5,063 nt of DNA from JAOUEA01 sp035550775 (GTDB lineage Bacteria; Actinomycetota; UBA4738; HRBIN12): the NCBI GenBank assembly GCA_035550775.1, contig DASZOO010000114.1, positions 1-5,063 on the forward strand, written 5' to 3'. The notes under the pieces are model-generated. The model was not told the origin of the DNA. It did no database searches and saw only the letters and a program-made list of their open reading frames with translations. Of the stretch, positions 1-4,797 are shown piece by piece. The position numbers and the translations under genes are program-made. Every line of letters starts with the position of its first letter. The stretch's first letter is position 1.

Positions 1-94
1 GGAGCACTTCCGTATGGACCGGTTCGACGAGCGCGGTCGCTCACCGTTCGTCGACCCGGTCGCCTTGCCGTTCCCGGTGCGGGTCGACGAGTAG
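1..94 (+). CDS. C-terminal end of an unidentified protein (5' partial)
   Basis: An open frame enters from the left edge (first full codon at position 2) and ends at a TAG stop at 92-94. It gives 30 residues beginning EHFRMDRFDERGR and ending PFPVRVDE. Codons are strongly G/C-ending like the surrounding real genes, and the stop lies just before the convergent pirin gene, as expected of a true gene end. The tail is charged, then rich in Pro and hydrophobic residues. I do not recognise a family from this fragment. The 12 nt between this stop and the facing stop of the pirin gene hold no visible terminator. Confidence 0.6.
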   Translation, partial: EHFRMDRFDERGRSPFVDPVALPFPVRVDE

Positions 95-106
95 ACCCGC
101 CCGACC

Positions 107-820
107 TCAAGCGGCCGAGAGGTCGACGTCGACCAGGATCAGCTCGCTCGTGGCGGCCGCCTCGATCGTGACCGACGACACGTCGCGGATCTGCGCCGCC
201 GCTCCCGTCCCCATGCGCTCGCCGCCGACCGCCACGTCGCCATCGATCACGTAGAGGTAGACGCCGCGGCCGGCCCCGAGCTCGTGGGTCACCGACACAC
301 CCGGGGTCAGCCGCGAGACGAACACGTGGGCGTCCTGGTGCACGAGCACGGCGTCGCCGCCGTCACCCGAGATCGCCCGCAGCAGCCGGTCGGTGCGGTC
401 CTCGGTCGTGAAGACCTTCTGCTCGACGCCCGGCTCGAGGCCCCGTTCCGACGGCATGATCCACATCTGGATGAACCGCATCGGCTCGGTCTCGCTCGCG
501 TTCTGTTCGGAGTGCCACGCCCCGCGACCGAGCGTCATGCGCTGTACCGATCCGGCCGGCAGCGGCCCGGGGGCACCGCCCACGTCGTCCTGGTGGCGGA
601 ACGAGCCCTCGACGACGTAGGTCAGGCCCTCGATGTCGCGGTGCGGGTGCATCGGCCAGATCGCGCCTGGCACGAGCCGGTCGTCGTTGAACACGCGCAG
701 GGTGCCGAACCCCATGTACTCGGGGTCGTGGTAGGAGTCGAACGAGTAGTGCCAGCGGGCGCGGAACCAGTCGCCGTCGACGTCGCTGATCTGATCGTCG
801 CGCCTGATCGTGATCGTCAC
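107..820 (-). CDS. Pirin-family bicupin protein (YhhW-like)
   Basis: A 237-aa protein, close to the usual 230-290 aa of pirins. Seen: the N-terminal pattern FDSYHDPEYMGFGTLRVFND (about 27-46), typical of bacterial YhhW-type pirins, then PMHPHRDIEGLTYVVEGSFRHQD. The cupin metal ligands appear as His58, His60, His103 and Glu105, the same spacing as His56/His58/His101/Glu103 of human pirin, so the N-terminal cupin should bind a metal, usually Fe. The second, degenerate cupin covers roughly 155-235. Known: some relatives show quercetin 2,3-dioxygenase activity, others act as redox or metabolic regulators; the substrate here is unknown. No signal peptide, so cytoplasmic. The start is GTG, one base after the TGA of the RAM-domain gene (TGACGTG), with no Shine-Dalgarno of its own, which implies translation coupled to that gene. 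It is the last gene of the minus-strand operon. Confidence 0.93.
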   Translation of the reverse strand: MTITIRRDDQISDVDGDWFRARWHYSFDSYHDPEYMGFGTLRVFNDDRLVPGAIWPMHPHRDIEGLTYVVEGSFRHQDDVGGAPGPLPAGSVQRMTLGRGAWHSEQNASETEPMRFIQMWIMPSERGLEPGVEQKVFTTEDRTDRLLRAISGDGGDAVLVHQDAHVFVSRLTPGVSVTHELGAGRGVYLYVIDGDVAVGGERMGTGAAAQIRDVSSVTIEAAATSELILVDVDLSAA

Positions 821-821
821 G

Positions 822-1055
822 TCAGAGCTGGAGCACCGGGCAGGTCAGCGTGCGCGTGATGCCCTCGAGCTCCTGCATCGGCATCACCGTGCTCTTCGCC
901 AGCTGATCGAGGTCGGTCGCCTCGGCGCGCGCGACCACGTCGTAGGGGCCGGTCACCGGATCGACGGCGACGACACCGTCGATGCCGCGGATCTGCTCGG
1001 TCACCTGGCCGGCCTTGCCCACCTCGGTCTGGATCAGGATGTATGCGTTGACCAC
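822..1055 (-). CDS. Stand-alone RAM-domain (Lrp/AsnC ligand-binding) protein
   Basis: A 77-aa protein consisting only of the RAM (regulation of amino acid metabolism) domain of Lrp/AsnC regulators, with no helix-turn-helix. Seen: N-terminal strand NAYILIQTEVGKAGQV, a helix, GVVAVDPVTGPYDVVARAEA (about 27-46) with the family GPYD motif at 36-39, helix DLDQLAKSTVMPMQEL, and the closing motif EGITRTLTCPVL at 64-75. Known: such stand-alone RAM proteins form dimers and higher oligomers that bind small ligands, often amino acids, at subunit interfaces; they do not bind DNA themselves. The GTG start at 1055 is chosen because a GGGGGAG ribosome binding site lies 4 nt upstream and because the family begins here; the frame stays open much further upstream, but only through the repeat-protein gene. 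It sits between the repeat protein (10-nt gap) and pirin (1-nt gap). Confidence 0.9.
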   Translation of the reverse strand: MVNAYILIQTEVGKAGQVTEQIRGIDGVVAVDPVTGPYDVVARAEATDLDQLAKSTVMPMQELEGITRTLTCPVLQL

Positions 1056-1059
1056 GGCG

Positions 1060-1067
1060 CTCCCCCT
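1060..1067 (-). promoter_or_regulatory. Ribosome binding site of the RAM gene, overlapping the upstream stop codon
   Basis: On the minus strand the TAG stop of the repeat-protein gene (1068-1066) runs directly into AGGGGGAG (1067-1060), 4 nt before the GTG start at 1055. The stop codon is thus part of the ribosome binding region, so ribosomes finishing the first gene could reload on the second. This site decides the RAM-domain start. Confidence 0.7.
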
Positions 1068-1425
1068 ATCCCTCGGTCGCGCCGCCGCCGGCGCCGCTCT
1101 TCTTGCCGCCCAGCATCTCCTTCGCCTTGCCGACCAGATCGCCGCCGGCCTCGACCGCCTTGTCGACCACCGGCTGTGCCTTCTCGACCAGGTCGCCGGC
1201 GGTCGCCCGCGCCTTGTCGAGCATGGGCTCGGCCTTCGACGAGAGGTCGGTCGTGGCCACCTTGGCCTTGTCGACCAACGGCTCGGCCTTCTCGACCAGC
1301 CCTCCGGCCGTCTCGGCGGCCTTGCCGGCGATCTCGCTCGCGGTGCCCGCCGCCTTTCCCGCGAGGTCGCTCGCGGTGCCCCTCGCCTTGTCGATGATGC
1401 CCTTGTCCTTCTGCACGTCGCCCAT
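1066..1425 (-). CDS. Lys-Ala-rich amphipathic helical repeat protein, LEA/apolipoprotein-like
   Basis: A 119-aa protein, highly charged, Ala/Lys/Glu/Asp-rich, with no Cys, signal peptide or membrane segment. The body (about 13-105) is one long predicted helix built from units ending in Lys-Ala. KA pairs fall at residues 13, 24, 35, 46, 53, 64, 71, 82, 89 and 100, so spacings are 11, 11, 11, 7, 11, 7, 11, 7, 11. The last three units are 18-residue repeats starting KAEPLVDKA, KAEPMLDKA and KAQPVVDKA, with a proline at 49, 67 and 85. The tail (106-119) is Gly/Lys/Ser-rich and looks disordered. Known: 11-mer KA-rich repeats occur in group 3 LEA proteins, perilipins and synucleins, which protect against desiccation or coat lipid surfaces. 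Inference: a stress-related or lipid/protein-surface-binding protein; family membership is uncertain. The ATG start is set by a perfect AGGAGG 4 nt upstream. First gene of the operon. Confidence 0.82.
   Translation of the reverse strand: MGDVQKDKGIIDKARGTASDLAGKAAGTASEIAGKAAETAGGLVEKAEPLVDKAKVATTDLSSKAEPMLDKARATAGDLVEKAQPVVDKAVEAGGDLVGKAKEMLGGKKSGAGGGATEG
1156..1311 (-). repeat. Three tandem 54-nt coding repeats
   Basis: On the plus strand GCCTTGTCGA begins at 1157, 1211 and 1265, exactly 54 nt (18 codons) apart, each followed by related sequence including a TCGGCCTTC- or TGTGCCTTC-type segment. They encode the 18-residue repeats of the helical protein. A second, shorter periodicity lies beside them: the 15-mer TCGCTCGCGGTGCCC occurs at 1334-1348 and 1367-1381, 33 nt (11 codons) apart. 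Near-identity at DNA level suggests recent internal duplication, or slippage, in this gene. Confidence 0.75.
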
Positions 1426-1429
1426 CGGC

Positions 1430-1435
1430 CCTCCT
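1430..1435 (-). promoter_or_regulatory. Strong Shine-Dalgarno for the repeat protein
   Basis: The minus strand reads GGGCGAGGAGGGCCG directly before the ATG at 1425. The AGGAGG core is a perfect anti-16S match and fixes the start, even though the same frame is open for hundreds of codons upstream inside the MFS gene. It is the strongest ribosome binding site in the window, which hints at high expression of this gene. Confidence 0.8.
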
Positions 1436-1455
1436 CGCCCGCATGATGGCCTTTC

Positions 1456-1485
1456 ATCGTCCCGGCGACGGCGCGGCACTGCAAA
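1456..1485 (-). promoter_or_regulatory. Weak candidate promoter of the repeat-protein/RAM/pirin operon
   Basis: In the 89-nt gap between the MFS stop and the repeat-protein start, the minus strand holds TTTGCA (1485-1480) and, 18 nt on, GACGAT (1461-1456). Each matches its consensus only partly. The position fits a sigma-70-type promoter about 30 nt upstream of the ATG, but the match is weak and the operon could also be read through from the MFS gene. Confidence 0.3.
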
Positions 1486-1497
1486 CGCGCAGGTCAG

Positions 1498-1513
1498 AGG
1501 GCGAGAACCCTCC
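1498..1513 (-). terminator. Short hairpin just after the MFS stop
   Basis: The minus strand reads GAGGGTTCTCGCCCTC, a 5-bp GC stem with a 6-nt loop, starting 1 nt after the MFS stop codon. There is no following T tract, so it would at best be a weak or Rho-assisted terminator. It is the only structure seen that could separate the MFS gene from the operon downstream. Confidence 0.3.
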
Positions 1514-1514
1514 G

Positions 1515-2762
1515 CTAGCCGAGCGGTTCGGGCGGCGCGATCGACGGGTCGGCCGGCACGTCGTCGGCCTCGGTGACCGGCCGATCGAGCTCGGGGGTCC
1601 GCAACGCGAACCATGCGACGACTCCCCCCATCAGCGCGAGCGCCGACGCCCCCGCGTACAAGGTCATGGGGCCGGCGTGCTCGTAGACGAACCCGCCGAG
1701 GCCGGCGCCGATGATCGGTCCGAGGCCGAAGCCCACCATCTGCGAGACGGAGTTCCCGGTCGAGTACAGCGACGAGGGGAGCAGGCGGCCGACGACCACG
1801 ACCCCGGTCGTGAACAGCATGCTGAACGCCACGCCCTCCAGCACGGTCAACAACGAGACGATCGTGGGGTTCGAGATCGACCCCCACAGCAGGAACCCGA
1901 TCGCGTAAACGGCGCACCCGAGCGCGTAGACACGTCGCAAGCCGAGCCGGGCCTGCAGGCGCGAGCTCGACCGCATCATCGGCACCTCGATCAGGCCCCC
2001 GGCCGCCGTGCCGATGCCGACGAGCAGCGGACCGCCTCCCTCGCTCGCGATCTTGAGCGCGATGAAGTTCCACGCGGCGTTGAACCCGGTCCACACGAGG
2101 AACAGCGCCGCGAGGAACCCCCAGAACCGCGGGGCGTGATGGAACACGGCGCCGACCGTGCCGAGCCGGCTGCCTCCGGTCGCGGCCTCGTGCCGGGGGG
2201 TGTCGCGCGGGATCGTGAAGGACCAGGCGAGCACCAGCACGCACGAGAGCGCGTACGCGGGCATCGCCCACCCGATGCCCGCCTGCTGGAACGTCCAGCC
2301 CAGCGTGAGGCACCCGATCGCATAGGTGAAGCTCTCCCACGACCGGACCCGGCCGTAGTCGCTCATGCGATCGGCTCCGAGATGGTCGAGCGTGATGGCG
2401 TCGATGTTGGGTCCGGTGCTCACCATGGCCCCGGCGAGCAGGAACCCGGCCGTCGCGATCGCGCCGACGCCCTCGGCCGCCGCCAGCGCGAGCCCGAACA
2501 CCGCGGAGAGGAACGCGCCGATCTGCAGCGCGGTGCGCCGCCCGATCGTGGAGTCGGACAGGTGCCCCCACAGGGGGTTCAGCACGATGCGCGCCACGGC
2601 CATCGCGGCGATCACGAGCCCGATGCCGCTCTCCGAGAGCCCCTTGCCGTCGAGGTAGAGGGCCAGGAACGGGAAGAACGCCGCGATCACGAACCCGAAC
2701 GTGAGGAACAGCCCGCGCACGGCGGCGTCGGGGCGGACGGCATGGGTTCGTCGATCGACCAG
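1515..2762 (-). CDS. Major facilitator superfamily transporter (MFS_1-like, LacY/nucleoside-symporter type)
   Basis: About 415 aa with roughly 12 hydrophobic segments, the usual MFS size. TM1 is GLFLTFGFVIAAFFPFLALYL (about 17-37). The first cytoplasmic loop carries GHLSDSTIGRRT (66-77), the MFS motif A pattern. YGRVRSWESFTYAIG (136-150) and GFNAAWNFIALKI (226-238) resemble the LacY-like/phenylpropionate-permease branch, whose members usually import sugars, nucleosides or aromatic acids with protons. A polar loop near 186-208 separates the two halves. The C-terminal tail (about 390-415) is acidic and Pro-rich. Substrate unknown; the neighbouring kinases favour a sugar or nucleoside. Start: no ATG lies in frame nearby. 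CTG at 2762 is preferred because GGAGG sits 7 nt upstream; GTG at 2789 (424 aa) and GTG at 2720 (401 aa, right at TM1) are alternatives without clear ribosome binding sites. Confidence 0.88.
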   Translation of the reverse strand: MVDRRTHAVRPDAAVRGLFLTFGFVIAAFFPFLALYLDGKGLSESGIGLVIAAMAVARIVLNPLWGHLSDSTIGRRTALQIGAFLSAVFGLALAAAEGVGAIATAGFLLAGAMVSTGPNIDAITLDHLGADRMSDYGRVRSWESFTYAIGCLTLGWTFQQAGIGWAMPAYALSCVLVLAWSFTIPRDTPRHEAATGGSRLGTVGAVFHHAPRFWGFLAALFLVWTGFNAAWNFIALKIASEGGGPLLVGIGTAAGGLIEVPMMRSSSRLQARLGLRRVYALGCAVYAIGFLLWGSISNPTIVSLLTVLEGVAFSMLFTTGVVVVGRLLPSSLYSTGNSVSQMVGFGLGPIIGAGLGGFVYEHAGPMTLYAGASALALMGGVVAWFALRTPELDRPVTEADDVPADPSIAPPEPLG

Positions 2763-2769
2763 GGCGGAA

Positions 2770-2774
2770 CCTCC
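2770..2774 (-). promoter_or_regulatory. Ribosome binding site supporting a CTG start for the MFS gene
   Basis: GGAGG on the minus strand, followed by the 7-nt spacer TTCCGCC and then CTG at 2762-2760. Spacing is ideal. The alternative GTG starts at 2789 and 2720 lack a purine-rich stretch in the correct place. If GTG 2789 were used, this GGAGG would merely encode Gly-Gly. Confidence 0.5.
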
Positions 2775-2807
2775 GGGACCTCGGGGCACTGGATGCGCGG
2801 GACCCGG

Positions 2808-2813
2808 ACAGTA
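2808..2813 (-). promoter_or_regulatory. Candidate -10 box for the MFS gene
   Basis: TACTGT on the minus strand fits the actinobacterial TANNNT -10 pattern, in a short A/T-richer patch (GCATACTGT) of an otherwise very GC-rich gap. Transcription would start near 2801, giving a leader of about 38 nt to the CTG start with its ribosome binding site inside. No good -35 is seen; the corresponding area is occupied by an inverted repeat. Confidence 0.4.
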
Positions 2814-2831
2814 TGCGTTGGCGGGCGGCCG

Positions 2832-2850
2832 GCGACCGACCGCTCGGTCA
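2832..2850. promoter_or_regulatory. Inverted repeat in the kinase-MFS gap (operator or terminator candidate)
   Basis: The plus strand reads GACCGACCGCTCGGTC at 2834-2849: a 6-bp perfect stem (GACCGA/TCGGTC) around CCGC, extendable with one mismatch by neighbouring bases. An alternative overlapping palindrome, GACCG-CT-CGGTC (2838-2849), has the look of a TetR-type half-site pair. It lies about 25 nt after the kinase stop and where the -35 of the MFS promoter would be. It could act as a repressor site or as an mRNA hairpin ending the kinase transcript; no T tract follows. Confidence 0.4.
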
Positions 2851-2874
2851 CCGCCCGCATCGGGACGGAGCGGG

Positions 2875-3813
2875 CTAGGTGATCCGCACCTCGGCCTGCG
2901 CGGCCAGCGCGGATGCCCGGTCGGGATCGAGCTTGCCCGCGCCCGGCATCTCGGCGTTCGCGGTGGCCGCGCCGAGCGCCAGGCGCAGCGCCTCCTCCCA
3001 TCCGTCGCCTCGGTCGAGCGCGGTGACGAGCCCGGCCAGGAACGAGTCGCCGCTGCCGACGGGGAAGCGCCCACGCACGTACAGCCGCCCTTCGTACATC
3101 GTGCCGTCGGGCGCCGCGAGCACGACGCCCTCGGCACCCCTGGTCACCACGCCGGCGTGGCCGTCGCCCCCGGCGAGGTCGCGCAGCTTCGAGGCGGCGG
3201 CCATCGCGTCGTCGCGGCGGGAGGTCGGCACGCCGAGCAGGCCGCGGGCCTCCGACGCGTTGACCTTCACCACGTCCGGCTGGGCTTCGAGGGCGAGGCG
3301 CAGCCGCTCCCCCTCCGCGTCGAGCGCGACGTGCACGCCTTCGATCCGCGCGTCGCGGACGAGGTCACGGTAGCCGTGATCGGGCGCTCCGACGGGAGTC
3401 GAACCGCTGATCGTGAGCCACCCGCCCGGAGCCCACGCCGACTCGACCGCGTGCAGCAGCTCCACCCACGCGGCCGAGGGCACGTCGGATCCGTGCTCGT
3501 AGAACTCGGTCAGCCCGCCCGTCTCGCGTTCGGCCACCGACAGCGAGGAGCGGTTCTCGCCGTGGGTCCAGACCCCGCGCACCGGCACACCCTCGCCGTC
3601 GAGCGTCTCCTGCAGCCACTTCCCCGTGTGCCCTCGGAACAGCGCGACCGCCGTCGCCCGAGCCCCGAGCGCGTGCGCGGCGCGGGCGGCGTTCAGCCCC
3701 TTGCCGCCCGCGACCTGCACGAAGCCGTCGGGGCGGTGGATGTCGCCCCGCACGAGCCGCTCGATCTCGAACAGCTTGTCCACCGAGGGGTTCGCGGCGA
3801 GGCAGACGATCAT
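2875..3813 (-). CDS. 1-phosphofructokinase/hexose-kinase family (PfkB superfamily) kinase
   Basis: A 312-aa protein, typical length for FruK/LacC-type kinases. Seen: N-terminal strand and ANPSVDKLFEIERLVRGDIHR (7-27), the counterpart of the LNPAxD start of 1-phosphofructokinases; GGKGLNAAR (36-44), PfkB signature 1; KVNASEARGLLG (183-194), the KxNxxE segment; VTRGAEGV (223-230); and FPVGSGDSFLAGL (250-262), PfkB signature 2 with catalytic base Asp256 and the GSGD anion hole. Known: the family phosphorylates sugar phosphates such as fructose 1-phosphate or tagatose 6-phosphate with ATP, in the cytoplasm. No PTS fructose permease is next to it, so fructose 1-phosphate is only one option. The ATG start overlaps the stop of the upstream kinase by ATGA (3813-3810) and has GGGGGAG (3826-3820) 6 nt upstream, so translation is coupled. 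Confidence 0.92.
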   Translation of the reverse strand: MIVCLAANPSVDKLFEIERLVRGDIHRPDGFVQVAGGKGLNAARAAHALGARATAVALFRGHTGKWLQETLDGEGVPVRGVWTHGENRSSLSVAERETGGLTEFYEHGSDVPSAAWVELLHAVESAWAPGGWLTISGSTPVGAPDHGYRDLVRDARIEGVHVALDAEGERLRLALEAQPDVVKVNASEARGLLGVPTSRRDDAMAAASKLRDLAGGDGHAGVVTRGAEGVVLAAPDGTMYEGRLYVRGRFPVGSGDSFLAGLVTALDRGDGWEEALRLALGAATANAEMPGAGKLDPDRASALAAQAEVRIT

Positions 3814-4745
3814 GCCGCGCTCCCCCGCTCCAGGGTGTCCAGCGCCTCCTGCATCGTGGGCTGCGAGTCGACCCCGCCCGAGGACCGCGTCGAGAGGGCG
3901 CCGCACGCGTTCGCGATCGCGACGCAGCGCTCGAGCGGCTCGCCGCGGAGCATCGCCGTCAGGAACCCCGCGTCGAACGAGTCCCCGGCGCCGGTGGTAT
4001 CGACGGCATCGACGGGCACCGCCGCCACCTGCGCTCGCTCGCCCGGGCCGACGGCGATCGCGCCGCGCTGCCCGCACTTCACGACGACGACCGGGCCCCG
4101 GCTCCTGAGCGTGGCGATCGCCTCCTCGAGATCCGACGTGTGGGCCAGGCGTGTCGCCTCGATCTCGTTCGGCAGCAGCACGTCGATCGAGGGAAGGAGC
4201 GCGTCCAGGCCCGCGTTCCACGTGCCGCTCGGATCCCAGTTCGGGTCGACCGACGTGGTCGCGCCCGCCTCGCGCGCCTCCGCGAGCACGCCCGGGAGGT
4301 CGGGAGCCAGGCCCGTCTGCAGGAAGTACGAGCTCACGTGCACGTGACGAGCCGATGCGAGGAGCTCCGGGTCGATCAGCGACGCGCGGAGGTCGCCGAT
4401 CGTGCCCGGCGACGTGAGGATCGCCCGGTCGCCCGGCATCGAGAGCACGACGGTGAGCCCGGTCGGGCGGTGGGGGTCGGTCGCGAGGCCGGTGACGTCG
4501 ACGCCGCGCGCCACCAGCTCGTCGCGCAGGTACGACCCGAACACGTCGTCACCCACGACGCCGGCGATGGCCACGCGCAGCCCGAGGCGGGACGCTCCGC
4601 ACGCCATGATCGCGCCCGAACCGCCCACGGTGAGCCGGGCCTCGTCGACGAGGCGCTCCGCCTGGCCGAACGCCGGCGTCACGTCGCCGCCGCGCAGCAC
4701 GAGGTCGGGGTTCACGTCGCCGAGCACGAGCAGGTCGAGATCCAT
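3810..4745 (-). CDS. PfkB/ribokinase-family carbohydrate (or nucleoside) kinase
   Basis: A 311-aa protein, usual ribokinase-family length. Seen: LVLGDVNPDLVL (6-17), the GDxNxDL N-terminal motif that contacts sugar; VGGSGAIMACGASRLG (40-55), signature 1; VGDDVFG (64-70); SVDPNWDPSG (165-174), the DxN lid-side motif; LPNEIEA (191-197); VVKCGQRGA (221-229); and DTTGAGDSFDAGFL (249-262), signature 2 with catalytic Asp255 and anion hole GAGD. Known: these enzymes move the ATP gamma-phosphate to a sugar or nucleoside hydroxyl in the cytoplasm. The substrate (ribose, fructose, KDG, adenosine or other) cannot be assigned. It is first in a two-kinase operon. Its ATG has no clear Shine-Dalgarno but lies 9 nt after a TAGGCT -10 box, so the mRNA may be almost leaderless. 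It faces the macro-domain gene across 52 nt. Confidence 0.92.
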   Translation of the reverse strand: MDLDLLVLGDVNPDLVLRGGDVTPAFGQAERLVDEARLTVGGSGAIMACGASRLGLRVAIAGVVGDDVFGSYLRDELVARGVDVTGLATDPHRPTGLTVVLSMPGDRAILTSPGTIGDLRASLIDPELLASARHVHVSSYFLQTGLAPDLPGVLAEAREAGATTSVDPNWDPSGTWNAGLDALLPSIDVLLPNEIEATRLAHTSDLEEAIATLRSRGPVVVVKCGQRGAIAVGPGERAQVAAVPVDAVDTTGAGDSFDAGFLTAMLRGEPLERCVAIANACGALSTRSSGGVDSQPTMQEALDTLERGSAA

Positions 4746-4754
4746 CCGACGCGA

Positions 4755-4760
4755 AGCCTA
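4755..4760 (-). promoter_or_regulatory. Candidate -10 box of the kinase operon (near-leaderless)
   Basis: TAGGCT on the minus strand fits TANNNT and ends 9 nt before the ATG at 4745. With the usual 6-7 nt from -10 to transcription start, the leader would be about 2-3 nt, in keeping with the lack of a ribosome binding site. No convincing -35 is seen, which is common for GC-rich actinobacteria. Confidence 0.5.
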
Positions 4761-4785
4761 CCGACGGCGTCCGGCGGGCGCTTCG

Positions 4786-4791
4786 TACGAT
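4786..4791 (+). promoter_or_regulatory. Candidate -10 box of the macro-domain gene (leaderless)
   Basis: TACGAT fits TANNNT well and is followed by GGTCTC and then GTG at 4798. The expected transcription start, about 7 nt downstream of the box, falls on the first base of the GTG, the signature of a leaderless mRNA. No Shine-Dalgarno precedes the gene, which agrees. A -35 match is not evident. Confidence 0.6.
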
Positions 4792-4797
4792 GGTCTC

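Noticed and set aside
1156..1311. The 54-nt tandem repeats as a CRISPR array or intergenic satellite
   Set aside because: Repeat length is an exact codon multiple, the repeats are imperfect and contiguous without spacers, and they encode an in-frame helical repeat.
822..1484. A 220-codon version of the RAM-domain gene extended upstream
   Set aside because: The extension is an out-of-frame, Arg/Pro-rich reading of the repeat-protein gene. The GTG at 1055 with GGGGGAG matches the family start.
1066..2571. A 501-codon minus-strand frame that would fuse an MFS-overlapping N-terminus to the repeat protein
   Set aside because: The N-terminal part is an out-of-frame reading of the MFS gene (Arg-rich, no domain). 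A perfect AGGAGG before ATG 1425 marks the real start.
1443..2882. Long plus-strand open frame (479 codons) opposite the MFS gene
   Set aside because: Arg/Pro/Gly/His-rich low-complexity product with no recognisable domain. It lies antisense to a clear transporter; long shadow frames are expected in very GC-rich coding DNA.
2763..3137. N-terminal extension of the MFS gene to 3137
   Set aside because: It would overlap the conserved C-terminus of the 1-PFK-like kinase in another frame and adds an Arg/Pro/Ser-rich stretch not found in MFS proteins.
2701..4347. Plus-strand open frame of 548 codons opposite both kinases
   Set aside because: The product shows no motif and is compositionally biased, while the opposite strand carries two kinases with complete signatures.
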